This document shows, in pieces, positions 53,824 to 63,190 of a stretch of DNA of 64,000 nucleotides (positions are counted from its first letter, which is position 1; each line of letters starts with the position of its first letter). The stretch is taken from NCBI GenBank assembly GCA_905221605.1, contig CAJNDS010002149.1, positions 222,972-286,971 on the forward strand. The letters are read 5' to 3'. The notes below the pieces were generated by a model. That model was not told where the DNA came from and made no database searches. It saw only the letters and a program-made list of their open reading frames with translations. Made by a program: the position numbers and the translations under genes. Source of the stretch: Symbiodinium natans (lineage: Eukaryota > Sar > Dinophyceae > Suessiales > Symbiodiniaceae).

Positions 53824-53905
53824 TATCTGTATCTGTATCTGTATCTGCGTCTGCGTCTGTGTCTGTATCTGTCTGTGTCTGTATCTGTCTCTGTGTGTGT
53901 GTTGG
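53824..53905 (+). repeat. TCTGTA/TCTGTG hexamer repeat
   Basis: About 12 copies of a six-base unit. On the minus strand it reads as alternating Asp/Thr, an artefact. Confidence 0.9.
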
Positions 53906-54387
53906 TTTATGTAGTAGGTATGTAATATGTTTTGGAAAAGGCAGGATGATGCACAGGTAGGGGCTTTGAGGGGCTTGGGGGTTCAACGCCAATGGCTGCC
54001 TCTTGTCCGGGACATGCAATCCTCCCATCTCCCTAAGAGCCCTGCACCACATTTTGGAGCCTCGCTGCTCTGGGGAGCTGGCTTTCCCCAAGGCGCCAGG
54101 CCATACATCCTAGCTACACTCGGCAATTCTGCGGGCTCGGCAACGGTCACGTTTGGAGCCAACCAGCTAATGTATCACAGGATACTTTCTTGCTTTGGTG
54201 CTTCCTTCCACCCGTCCCTCCAACTCCCGCAGCCATCGCTACCGTCCGCTGCCATCCGCTGCCTTCGGCCCAGAGCTACTGAGGGGTTGAAACATGTTGA
54301 GCCAACCCCGCGTTTGAACCAATTTAAGCATGGGTGAGACATCTGGTGTTCAGGTTGGCTTTGAGCACCTCGCGGCTGACCTGGTGC

Positions 54388-54772
54388 CTCCCAAGCTCGC
54401 ATTGGTCAGGCGTCCGCTTTGAAATTCGAGTCCGAAGAAACTAACAAAGAAGTAAGCAACAGAGCTGAAGCAAACTGTTTGCAACCCAGTCACAGCGCAC
54501 ATGTCAAAATATGAGTGTGTCTCAAGTGCCTTCCCCCGATTGCCCCGCCTAAGCCTCCTTCTCTTCCTTCTCTGCCTGGTTGTCCTTCTGAGGGCTTCTG
54601 GGGGCTTCCGGCAGGGGATCACACACATGGGTCCCAAATCGGTTGAAAGTGCTGGAGAGCGCAGTTCGCAGGAAGGCCGGAGACACATGCCCACGAGTTC
54701 TCTGAGCTATATAGGCTATACACATTGACATCTGCTCGCCCACAATCGCCCACGAGCCTCCTCTAGCAATCC
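54388..54772 (-). CDS. Putative membrane-associated protein, two exons
   Basis: Exon 54772-54576 (GTGCAG|GG acceptor, phase 1; GC donor AACCAG|GCAG) reads IARGGSWAIVGEQMSMCIAY, SPAFLRTALSSTFNRFGTHV and a charged PEAPRSPQKDNQ. A 46-nt intron leads to exon 54529-54388 (GGAAG|GCAC), reading ALETHSYFDMCAVTGLQTVC, FSSVAYFFVSFFGLEFQS and RLTNASLG, with a GC donor (phase 1). The second exon has one likely membrane span. Phases agree. Not recognised. Confidence 0.6.
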
Positions 54773-54849
54773 CTGCACACGCCACTCCAGCCTCAGCTTC
54801 CAAACCCCAAAGCCTAAACCTCCGCCCGGAAGGAGCAGGGGAAAGGGAG

Positions 54850-55030
54850 CGAAGTGCTAAGCCCTGAACTCCACAGCCTTTGCTGAGTTTTTGACCGGCC
54901 GCACCAGACGTTCGTAAGTTCTAGCAACCCTACACCCCCAAAAAGAGTAGGAAGCCTTGAAGCCTGAAAGGACTGCGAAAAGCCTATCAAAAAAGCGCAT
55001 AGTGGGGCAAACCTTGAAAAGCGCCGCTTG
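54850..55030 (-). CDS. Coding-like stretch
   Basis: A minus frame reads KVCPTMRFFDRLFAVLSGFK, then RVARTYERLVRPVKNSAKAV. A CAG|GCTTC donor and a TGTAG|GG acceptor lie inside, so it may be two exons. Immediately upstream (5') of the two-exon gene at 54.4-54.8 kb. Unknown. Confidence 0.4.
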
Positions 55031-55124
55031 TTTTCCTCCTTCCATTCCTTATGCTTCCTTTCCGGGCGACTTTCATGCGGACATGAAGTCCCCCTCCCCC
55101 CACCCCCCACCCCCCCTCCCAACC

Positions 55125-55320
55125 CCCCCCCTGAATCGCGCGTTTTCCGTTTCCTGAATCGCGCAGTTTCATGAATCGCGTGTTTTCAGTTTCCTCAATC
55201 GCGTGGTTTCCTGGATCGCAGTTTCCTGAATCGCACGTTTTCAGTTTCCTGAATCGGTTAGTTTCCTGAATCGCGTAGTTTCCTGAATCCTGGTTTGTCC
55301 AGTTTCTGAATCGCGCTAGG
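55125..55320 (+). repeat. ~16-22-bp repeats of TTTCCTGAATCGCG
   Basis: About ten units, TTTCCTGAATCGCG(T/C) followed by AGTTT or TTTTCAG. The core AATCGC is shared with the dimeric array at 35.9-37.8 kb. Confidence 0.92.
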
Positions 55321-55388
55321 ATCTGAAGACAACGCTCACTCGCAACCGATGTAGTTGAATACGCGAAACTGACGAAGTACAAACGCTC

Positions 55389-55691
55389 CTACACAGCTGA
55401 CCCCTTCGGGGCGCTGAGACACCGGGTTGTCATTTTCCCCGTTGCCACTGCAGAAAAGGGGCGCAAGATTGAGCGCGAAGCCGCTGGCAGAGAGCCTTGG
55501 ACGTTGGTGGTGAAGAAGCGAGCAAAGCTGCAGAACGGAACTCTCCCCGCCCCGCCCGCTCCAAAGCTGGGACCCCGGCGAGTAGGGCAACATCTTGGAG
55601 CTGATGTCCATGCCAATCCTCGAAGGGTGAACTTTGGCGTAGCACGGTCTATCAAGACCCCCCCAGCCTCACCCTCAAAGACCAAGCACAC
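55389..55691 (-). CDS. Coding-like stretch, frame unresolved
   Basis: Frame 1 reads FEGEAGGVLIDRATPKFTLR; a second frame after an AG|G site reads IGMDISSKMLPYSPGSQLWS. Both are protein-like and may be consecutive exons joined near 55625. A third frame is also open because of GC content. Unknown. Confidence 0.35.
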   Translation of the reverse strand: MCLVFEGEAGGVLIDRATPKFTLRGLAWTSAPRCCPTRRGPSFGAGGAGRVPFCSFARFFTTNVQGSLPAASRSILRPFSAVATGKMTTRCLSAPKGSAV

Positions 55692-56217
55692 GAGAGTGGG
55701 CTAACATACCAAAACGATGCCTCATGAGAGCCTTTCCAGAGGCTTCGAGACTCCAAAGCCCAGGATCCCAAAGGAGACCACCCCAAAGGCGCCCGCAAGG
55801 CGGGTTCTTTAATGACGTGGCTCAAAGATGCTCAAAGGCCAACCCTAGACTATTTTGCCACGAGGCATGCTCCCGAAGAATTCCGTCTTTGGCGCCTCAG
55901 GGAGAGTGCCTAACGTGTTGCGGGACAGTCTCCCTGCCTTTTTTCGGTCTCGGACTTTGTTTCAGGACCGGCGTCCACAGCGGCCGAACCATAGGGTCTT
56001 GTCGAATGACGTGTTCGTAGCTAGGAAGCTCGTGAGCCTTGTGAGCCCTGCGTCTTGCCATCGCAGCATTACTCGTGTTTTGTGGCTTTTGGATCTGGCA
56101 GCAAACCTGCTGGGGCCAGGAGTTCCGCAGGCTTCAGAAGGGCCGTGAAGAAAGAACTGCGAGTCACTGGCCTCAGAGGCTCACAGGCAGCAGAAGTCGC
56201 AAACCCCCGGGCCTCAT
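55692..56217. other. No supported gene
   Basis: Frames are open on both strands but show no consistent motif or splice pair. Confidence 0.35.
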
Positions 56218-56616
56218 CTAGCATCGTCGGCGTCCACACGAGCCGGTAGTAGACGAAGCCTTTGTAACCCCGAAGGCTCGGATTGCAAAAGCCTCAAAAA
56301 CGTGCTTCACAACCTCCGCATACATGCTGTCCTCCTTCACCAACTTGTGATTTTCTTTTGGTGGGTCAGAGTCTTGGCCTTCAGAACTGCTAGGCTCAGA
56401 CCATCTCAGGCCTCTGTTAGTAACACCTTGATACACGTTGTAACACCCTCTTTTCCCCTCTTCTCTCACTTTGCACTCCAGGGGGCCGAAGTAGAACATG
56501 AAGCAGGTCCTTGGAGAGGTGGGGATGGTGAGTCTTCGGTTGTCTTCAGCTTCTGAGCAACCCAAACGGACTCCGCTGGTCTCGCCCAGGCGCTGGCACA
56601 ACCTGCGCAGCTTCAT
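56218..56616 (-). CDS. Putative coding region, unknown
   Basis: ATG at 56616 opens a 132-codon frame to TAG at 56218. It contains RTCFMFYFGPLECK ending at an AAA|GTGAGAG donor (near 56481) and, further on, EGQDSDPPKENHKLVKEDSM then YAEVVKHVFEAFAIRAFGV. The part between (EEGKRGCYNVYQG) is probably intron that happens to be open, removed between the GTGAGAG donor and a CAG near 56390. Not recognised. Confidence 0.5.
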   Translation of the reverse strand: MKLRRLCQRLGETSGVRLGCSEAEDNRRLTIPTSPRTCFMFYFGPLECKVREEGKRGCYNVYQGVTNRGLRWSEPSSSEGQDSDPPKENHKLVKEDSMYAEVVKHVFEAFAIRAFGVTKASSTTGSCGRRRC

Positions 56617-56639
56617 TGTCCCGCATTTTGGAATTCTTT

Positions 56640-56787
56640 AACTTGCTCTCCAGGCAGGGAATTCTGGTATTTTTTCCCAGGGTGATGAAGCTTCGAGTCC
56701 AGCGCAGGAAAGGGAGTAAGGGCTGCTTAGGGGTTCGGAATCCTGAGAGCCAGAATCTACTGCTGCACCAAACATCTGCCTCATCAG
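56640..56787 (-). CDS. Possible terminal exon
   Basis: ATG at about 56787 opens MRQMFGAAVDSGSQDSEPLS, then SPYSLSCAGLEASSPWEKIP, TAA near 56640. A competing frame reads LADEADVWCSSRFWLS. Unknown. Confidence 0.35.
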
Positions 56788-56904
56788 CCAAACCTGCGCC
56801 AGGCCACTTGAGATGTTTGGGGAGTTTCGGGAGGTTTAAGGGCGGTTTTGGGGGGGAACTTCGTGACCCCCAAGGCACATAAACTTGCGAAGGGAATCGC
56901 TCAG

Positions 56905-57421
56905 AATACATGAGGAATGAAATACTGCGCAGGAGAAGAGATTGTGAGTAGCATGTTGAAGAGCATCGTGTCCTTCCCGGCCAAGTGCTATCCCCTCAGC
57001 TGGAGAGGCTCTTTCACAGGGTCCCCTTGAAAGATGCACTTTTCAGCTTTATTAAGGTTTTTGGGGTTTGCGTAGCTTTGGGTTATGCTCTGATAGGGCT
57101 CAGGGTTCTGATTGTACATTTGCTGGCGTTTAACGTTTGAGGCCTTCGCGGACATGACGCAGCTGTGGGTGGGGGCCCTTATGGAGCCACTTGAAGAAAG
57201 AAAAGCACATCGCCTCAACGGGTACGTCGTCCGCGCTGGCCGCGCTGCAGAGCGCAATCCTGAGAGGCTCTTCAGACTCATAAAAACAAAAACTCAGCTT
57301 CGTCAGTTCTGCCCTTGCACGACCGAAGCCTGGCGCGACAGCCAAGCAGCGCGATCAGCAACAGCTGGGCAACTAAGATGCCGAAGAAGCCCGATTGCTG
57401 CAGCACGAAAACCTGACTTCG
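56905..57421 (-). CDS. Multi-exon gene with a membrane span, partial
   Basis: Four coding-like pieces in order on the minus strand: from 57421 VFVLQQSGFFGILVAQLLLI then ALLGCRAR (span; GC donor GCCAG|GCTT); about 57290-57220 SEEPLRIALCSAASADDVPV; about 57166-56985 CVMSAKASNVKRQQMYNQNP, EPYQSITQSYANPKNLNKAE and GDPVKEPLQLRG (TAG); about 56965-56905 GKDTMLFNMLLTISSPAQYF. The third is the most clearly coding. Exact junctions are unresolved; the last piece may follow after a GT donor at GACCCT|GTGAAA. Unknown family. Confidence 0.5.
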
Positions 57422-57424
57422 ATC

Positions 57425-57970
57425 ACAAGAGTACTGCGCTGTGTGGCTTTCTGGCTTTGCTCTGCATGCCTTTCGGACAAAAATTGCTGACATCAGCGCT
57501 TCATCCACAAGAACTCAGACTCCTGAACCTACGGAACCCATGGCCATGATCCGCCATGAGTAGACCCCTGGTTCTGGTTGCCTTGAGCGCTTTGTGAAAG
57601 GGTAGCAAAGGGTAGCTGCTTCAGTGCTTCATCTGCGACCCTGTCCCTAACATTCCAGGGCTGAGATGCGGAGGAGTAATGCTGGTACAGCTCCTTCAGC
57701 CTCGGACAAGATTCTCCAGAACTTCTTCGATCCTCTAAAGACTCTAAAAGGACTCTAACCGGACTCGAAGGTGGCCCAAGAAATCCCGCTCACTCCCCCG
57801 AAAGCTTCACCTGCGGGAACTGTTCGGAAAAGGCACCTGCCCTGACTGTGAGAAGGTGACTTTTGTGTGGGCCAACTACTCGCACATCCCAACTGCCGAA
57901 CATTGCCGAACACACCCCGCAAAGCCGAAACGCTCTTGATGAGATTGGACGAAACAAAAGAACTAAGAAG
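57425..57970. other. No supported gene
   Basis: A duplication AAGAACTAAGAAGAACTAAG at 57957-57978 echoes the AACTAAG heptamer of the 5.8-6.3 kb repeat. Confidence 0.4.
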
Positions 57971-57972
57971 AA

Positions 57973-58417
57973 CTAAGAAGACCAAGACGTTGTGCACCCA
58001 GGGCGCGGATCACGCTGCGTCACTGCAACGAAACCGACCGCCAGCGCAGCAATGCAGAACTCGGTTTGAGGCTTGATGAGGCTTGGAGAGCTTCGTTCTG
58101 GCTGTTGAGGCCAATGACAAGGCGCAATGGTTCCAGCACTGGTAAGGTCAAGAGGAATACAGATCTGGTTTGCCAGGCTGCCAAGTAGAAGGAGGTAGCA
58201 AGCCTTGGAACAAAGCGAACGGCAAAACCCGCGGGAGTTCGAGTTCCGAAGTTCCATTTTTGTTCGACCTGCCAAGCTTGAGCGTGTTCCGAAGGAATCC
58301 AAAGCTTCGCCGCGAAGCAAGAGCTCCCTGAGCTTGCAGACCTGAGATCCGCATCAGCACAACTCCAGACATTATGAGACTTCTCGATCCCTCATATTCT
58401 TCTATACGCTCCTCCAT
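57973..58417 (-). CDS. Putative gene start and downstream exon with membrane span
   Basis: ATG at 58417 opens MEERIEEYEGSRSLIMSGVV, LMRISGLQAQGALASRRSFG, FLRNTLKLG up to a GT donor (GGCAG|GTCGAA, near 58272). Downstream, after a TACCAG acceptor, the frame reads LIKPQTEFCIAALAVGFVAV then TQRDPRPGC, with one likely membrane span. Linking the two is inferred from order and strand. Unknown. Confidence 0.45.
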
Positions 58418-58574
58418 AGACTCCTCAAGACAAGGCGTTCTATGCTTCCTGTTATCCTGACCCTAAGCACCTGAAACTGCCCCGAGCCCTCAGATCAGAA
58501 CCTTCAAAAGCCCCCCTCAAAAACCCCAAAAACTCTAAGAACCTCAACCCGAACCCCCCCCCCCCCGTTGGAAG

Positions 58575-58642
58575 AAGCGGCCCACTCCAGGGCGTAGGAC
58601 AGCATCAGGCCTGGCCAGAGTCGCAGAGGCCGCTCTCCGTTG
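58575..58642 (-). CDS. Possible exon
   Basis: After a CAACAG acceptor the frame reads ANGERPLRLWPGLMLSYALE then WAASSNG. Short, unknown. Confidence 0.35.
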
Positions 58643-58649
58643 GCTGTTG

Positions 58650-59178
58650 GGACGATACCCCGGACGATACCCCGGAGGGCTCGAGGGTTTCAGGGCTTTA
58701 GACCTTTCGGGCTTTGTGCTTTCTGGGGTACTTTGTTGGGTTTTGGGGGGTTTCGGGGATCGGCTTTCCGCTTTCAATGTCTTCGGGCTGAGCTCTAGGG
58801 ATTCGATGGTAGGGCTTCGTCCCCTCCCTCCGTGACTCTTGGCACCCTTGGCCTATCGGGCAGCAGATCATGCCTCCAGCAGGTGCCGAAGCTTTGGACC
58901 CCGGGCTGTTGATTGAGGTACAATTTTATAAAAAAATAGAGGTCACTGTCTTGCTTAGGGGGGCATCTTTTTTGGGGTCCCTACAGCAGAATACATCTGT
59001 CCCTGTAGCAACCCGAACACGGGCCTCTTACAGATCTCTGATGCTTGAGACCATTGACCTGCGCCTGCCGTTTACACACACACACATACACGAGTCAATA
59101 CCATTACCAAGACGATACGTTCATGACGGTGCTCTCTTGGCGGTCTAGTTTCCATCACAAGGTTCTTTAAGGCGTCCA
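58650..59178. other. No supported gene
   Basis: Duplication CGATACCCCGGA at 58653-58676, AC repeat at 59077-59090. Nothing else seen. Confidence 0.4.
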
Positions 59179-59693
59179 TCATGAAGAGGTTATGGACGGT
59201 CTCATTCTTTGTACTAATTCTATGTCAGGTTCACTCACTCTTTGAGACACTCTCGAAGTTGGCTTCCTCACCATCACAGGCTCGGGTTCCTCTCCAAAAG
59301 GCCTATTAAAAACACTAAAAAAAGCCCGCATTCTGAGGAACGCATGAATGGGGTTTTTAATTAGTCTTTGAATGGTGTCTTTTGCCCAGGGGTCTTGACA
59401 TGACATCTTCTCCCTGTGTCCCCCTTTAATAACCCTACAGAAAGCTCCGCTTCCACAAAATGAAACACAAAAACAAACGCCCCCTCGACAGCTTTTGGAT
59501 ATTTCCGAGGTGCCATAGACGAGGAAGGCGGACATTGTCGGCAGCCTGGGTATAGGATACCCGGTGATCAGCAACATCTTCTCTCTCGAAGTCAAAGCCC
59601 AACAAACCCGAGCAGCATTGGCTCGAGGGATGTGTCCGACCCCAGGATGCTGTGCATGGAATCCAGCAAGGTGTCGTTCAGTGCCGCATACAC
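59179..59693 (-). CDS. Putative gene fragment directly after a GA microsatellite
   Basis: An acceptor GCGCAG|GTG at 59694/59693 lies immediately 3' (minus strand) of a GA microsatellite. The exon reads VYAALNDTLLDSMHSILGSD then TSLEPMLLGFVGL. Downstream, a second frame stays open to TGA at 59179 and reads MLLITGYPIPRLPTMSAFLV, HREKMSCQDPWAKDTIQRLI and VMVRKPTSRVSQRVSEPDIE. The frame change needs an intron near 59590. The downstream part has lower GC than its neighbours. Unknown family. Confidence 0.5.
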
Positions 59694-59698
59694 CTGCG

Positions 59699-59929
59699 CT
59701 CGCTCGCTCTCTCTCTCTCTTCCTCCCTCTCTCTCTCTCTCTCTCTTCCTCCCTCTTTCGCTCTCTCTTCCTCCCTCTCTCTCTCTCTCTATCTCTGTCA
59801 CTCTCGCTCTCACTCTCAATCTCGCTCTCGCTCTCGCTCTCGCTCTCGCTCTCTCTCTCGCTCTCTCTCTCGCTCTCTCTCTTTCTTTCTTTCTTTCTGC
59901 GCACCTAACCCCCCTCCATTGAGGAGGGC

Positions 59930-59960
<31 letters not shown>
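59699..59960 (+). repeat. TC microsatellite block
   Basis: CTCTCT, CTCGCT and TTTC tracts for about 200 bp, an interruption at 59900-59929, then a pure TC run. The Ser/Leu- and Glu/Arg-only frames across it are artefacts. Confidence 0.97.
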
Positions 59961-59961
<1 letters not shown>

Positions 59962-60144
59962 TTCTTCTTCTACTGGGCATGAGAAGCAAAGAAGCGAGCG
60001 CGCGAATTTCGGGTCTCTTTTCTTTTCTTTCTTTCTAGGGGCTTGGGGTCTGCGCCCCGGGCATCTATGCCCGCCCCTGTTTCGGGGTGGAAGTGGTCGG
60101 TAGTCGGTGCCCGGGTGCACTCTGCCAGCTTTTTAGCCATTTCG

Positions 60145-60530
60145 GGTCTCTCTCTCTCTCTCTTTCTTCCCCTTCCTTCCTTTCAGCACAACATTTTTCC
60201 AGTACTGTGGAGTTGTAAAGTGTATTCCACGCTACAGTACTGCTCCCAAGCTCAAGAATCCAACCCTGGCAAAGTAGTACAAGTCGCTCAGTGCACGGGG
60301 TCAGAGGGCTTCGGGCGAAGCAGCGACTCTCTCTGACTCTTTGGCTCTCTGACTCTCTTCTTTCTCCTCCCCTTCTTCTTCTTCTTCTTCTTCTTCTTCT
60401 TCTTCTTCTTCTTCTTCTGCCGGGCTTGGGGGGCTGGAGGGACCCCCCGCGGACAGGTCCGGCCCTGCGGTGAACCTTCCCCTTGAGTCTGGCTCTCTCA
60501 ACCTCTCTCCCTCTCTCTCCAAGAGAGAGT
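60145..60530 (+). repeat. TC and TTC microsatellites
   Basis: TC run at 60147-60163, perfect (TTC)n at about 60376-60417, TCTC at 60495-60520. No coding signal. Confidence 0.95.
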
Positions 60531-60595
60531 GAGAGAGTTTTCATTTGTGTAAAAACAAAAAGGCCACTGCACTCCTTGGACGAAGCCACAGTACT

Positions 60596-62304
60596 TCACG
60601 GATGCTTAGAGCGCTCCACGGGAAATTTCTGCGCCTCGGTGCCGGTCTTCAGCGCCTCGGCGATGTGCGGCAGCACGTACTTGAAGGTCTTGTTGGCGGC
60701 GCCTTTGCAGAGCTCAAAAAGGTTTCTGACGATCCCGCAGAAAGAGGCTGCCCAGCGGCTACCTAAGGCTTCTTTTGCATTCCGCAGGCTCAACGTGCCC
60801 CAAAGTCCCAAAAGCACCCCGCAGCCGGCACCCCAAGAGCACCTCGAACCCTCTACGCACACCTCAAGAAACCCTGCGCCAGACCTTGGATTCCAGGGTC
60901 GCCATAAACCTTCGTGGCCTTCGGCGGAACTATGCGGAACCCTTTCTTTTGTGGACACCGACAGTGTGCATAAAGGCATAAAGTGCTTCAGGATGATGCT
61001 TTGAGCGGTTTGGGGACTGAGCCACTTGTTGTTGCTAATCTTTGGACTTGATGCTTTTTGTTGGACTGGGAAGGGGAGGGGACTTTTGGCTTCAAGCCTC
61101 TCTGCTAGGCTAGCCGTTCGAAGCACAAGGTTCAAAGCCCTCGCTTCTGCGAAAAACAAGCCCTTTGCTTTCGATGGGGTCATGACTGCACTTGAGGCAA
61201 CAACGTACCCAATCCTGGACAGGTTTGGCTTCTTTCTAAAACCGCTAGCTGGATCAACAGACCAGAACCTGCCGCAACAACAACGTTAATTACCCCAATC
61301 CCGGCCGACACGTTTGGCTTCATACAACTGCCAGCTGACCCAACGATCCCCAACAAACCAAAGAATTTTACCACTATCCTGGCTGACATTTTGTTTTCTT
61401 GACAAAGCCGCCAGCCTTTCGAACATCTCGAACATCCTCTTAGTGAACCCTAGTGCCCCTGATTGCCCCTGCCTTGGATGCCAAGAAGTACCGAAGCGAT
61501 GGGTCGCTGTACTCCTGGAGAACACAGGTCAAAGCATCTAAAGGACTAAGCGGCTGGCTTGCACCATTTCGAGCTCCTTACCAGATACAAATTTGTGCAT
61601 TTCAAATACATGGAGAACCTGGACCGTCTCTTTCGAATTCTGAGGACCTTGCACCAAAAAAAAACAGAACAGCAGAACTCAACCCCTTGGCCACACCCGC
61701 CCCTGAACACTTGCGAAAAAAGCGTCTCACCTGCTGCATCGCCTCGTACTTGATTTTCACTGCCTTGGTCATGAGAATGAACAAGACTTGGAGATTGGCT
61801 TTTGATTTGTCCGCCTAAGATGTGCCTCAGTTGCACTCAGCACGGCAAACAAATCAAAGACTGCAGGGCACTGAGAGCTGGGATGTGAGGGACGCGATCT
61901 CCTGACCGGCGCAGTCACTTCCCATCATCCCCCCAAACAGACTCCTAAAAAGGACTCGAAGCACTCCTGGCACTCCTAGTAGGTCACAGCAACTTGCCAA
62001 ACAAATCACCACCACCACAAGAAGAAGAAAGGATGCTGGTCGCACCTGCTGTTGCCGCGATGCCTCTGCAGCCAACTTCTGCACCCTGAGAGGCCGAGGA
62101 ATAGAACACATCAGAACCTCCACAATTCCGTCCGCCCCAACACGTGAGTCACGTGCATCAGAGATCGGACCCCAGAGGTGATCCAAACCCGAAGGACGTC
62201 ACCGGAAGCACCGGGCTGGCGCAACGAGGGGGGGCGGAGGGAGGGCGCTGCAGCGGGGCCTCTTGGCCTCCAGCTCGGCGCTCTCGGCAGCAGCACCAGG
62301 CTGC
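60596..62304 (-). CDS. Helical-repeat-like (HEAT/ARM-type) protein, partial
   Basis: Order on the minus strand: exon 62304-62260 (AAG|GCAG, GC donor) GAAAESAELEAKR; exon 62117-62046 (GGAG|GTTC, GT donor CAGCAG|GTGCG) VLMCSIPRPLRVQKLAAEAS; exon 61786-61731 (GT donor CAGCAG|GTGAG) LFILMTKAVKIKYEAMQQ; from 61438 RMFEMFERLAALSRKQ; and a 195-codon frame 61183-60596 ending ASFCGIVRNLFELCKGAANK, TFKYVLPHIAEALKTGTE, TGA at 60596. The alternating amphipathic helices suggest HEAT or armadillo-type repeats, but no signature motif proves it. Phases between some exons do not fit, so exons are missing. Confidence 0.55.
61205..61390 (+). repeat. Diverged tandem duplication, ~80-90-bp unit
   Basis: ACCCAATCCTGGACAGGTTTGGCTTC at about 61207 recurs as CCCCAATCCCGGCCGACACGTTTGGCTTC near 61293 and, partial, as ACTATCCTGGCTGACATTTT near 61373. 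TAGCTGGATCAACAGACCAG and CAGCTGACCCAACGATCC match inside the units. It lies in an intron of the helical-repeat-like gene. Confidence 0.75.
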
Positions 62305-62341
62305 CTTAGGACAGGGACAAAGAAAGAAAAGCCAAGAATGG

Positions 62342-62412
62342 CATCCATATATATATATATATATTCATCTTTTCATATGTATACATACGTATGTATGTAT
62401 ATATATATATGG
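62342..62412 (+). repeat. TA microsatellite
   Basis: TA runs at 62347-62363 and 62398-62411 around CATACGTATG. Confidence 0.95.
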
Positions 62413-63190
62413 TAAACCCCCCCCAAGACCTACCTCAAGATCAACCTCTCCATAAGAGCAGAAGAGGAGCCTGAGGTGCGACGCTGAACTGAGGCCAATG
62501 GAAACACAAAGAGGATCTCAAATGCAGATAAACGACAAGAAAAGATGTACAGATAATCGAGAAGAAAGGATGTTAATCCTCAAACCATAAGACGAAGAAG
62601 TATTCGAGGGCATAGAGTGACATGTAAAAACATCATGTGGAAGCCCGGGGAGCGAGAATACAGTGAGCAAATATTGCCTGTGCTAGGGAACTTGGAAGTA
62701 TTCGCGTGCATGGAGTGATGCAAGAAAATCAAGATTCACCACAAGCCCACCCACGCCGTCCCAACGGTTCCACTATGTACTACTTCTTTGCATCCCATCG
62801 GAGGCAAGCCCCACAAACATGGGCATGTTCTTCGGAAAACGTGAAGAGAATTACAATCAAAAAGCAAGCTGGGTTCCCAAGAAATGCTGTAAGGCTTTCC
62901 TCCTATGGAATGCAAAGAAGATGTAGAATCTAAGAAACATTCACCATCCCCCCAAACCCATACCCCTTAACCTATATGAAGGGATAATATAAGGGAGTCT
63001 AAGGGAGGCCCTTGATTTCTTTTCAGGGGTATGCCCTAGGGTATGTTGAATATTTCTTGGATAGAAGAACTACCCACATCATGTATGAAAATTTTCTCTG
63101 TGTGTGTGTCTAGTAGGAGAAAGGATGCTCACAGCAATTGTTCGAGAAAATAAACACACTACGAACCAAACAAAAGATGCAAAACCCTGG
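62413..63190. other. No supported gene
   Basis: Mixed AT-rich DNA without a stable exon. A GGAGGCAAGCCCCACAAACAT string at 62800 resembles GGAGGCAAGCCCTACAAACAT at 5160, a shared repeat fragment. Confidence 0.5.

Noticed and set aside
57112-57549. 145-codon plus frame
   Set aside because: Antisense to minus-strand exons that have a membrane span and splice signals.
59564-60038. Ser/Leu-repeat frames
   Set aside because: Translations of the TC microsatellite.
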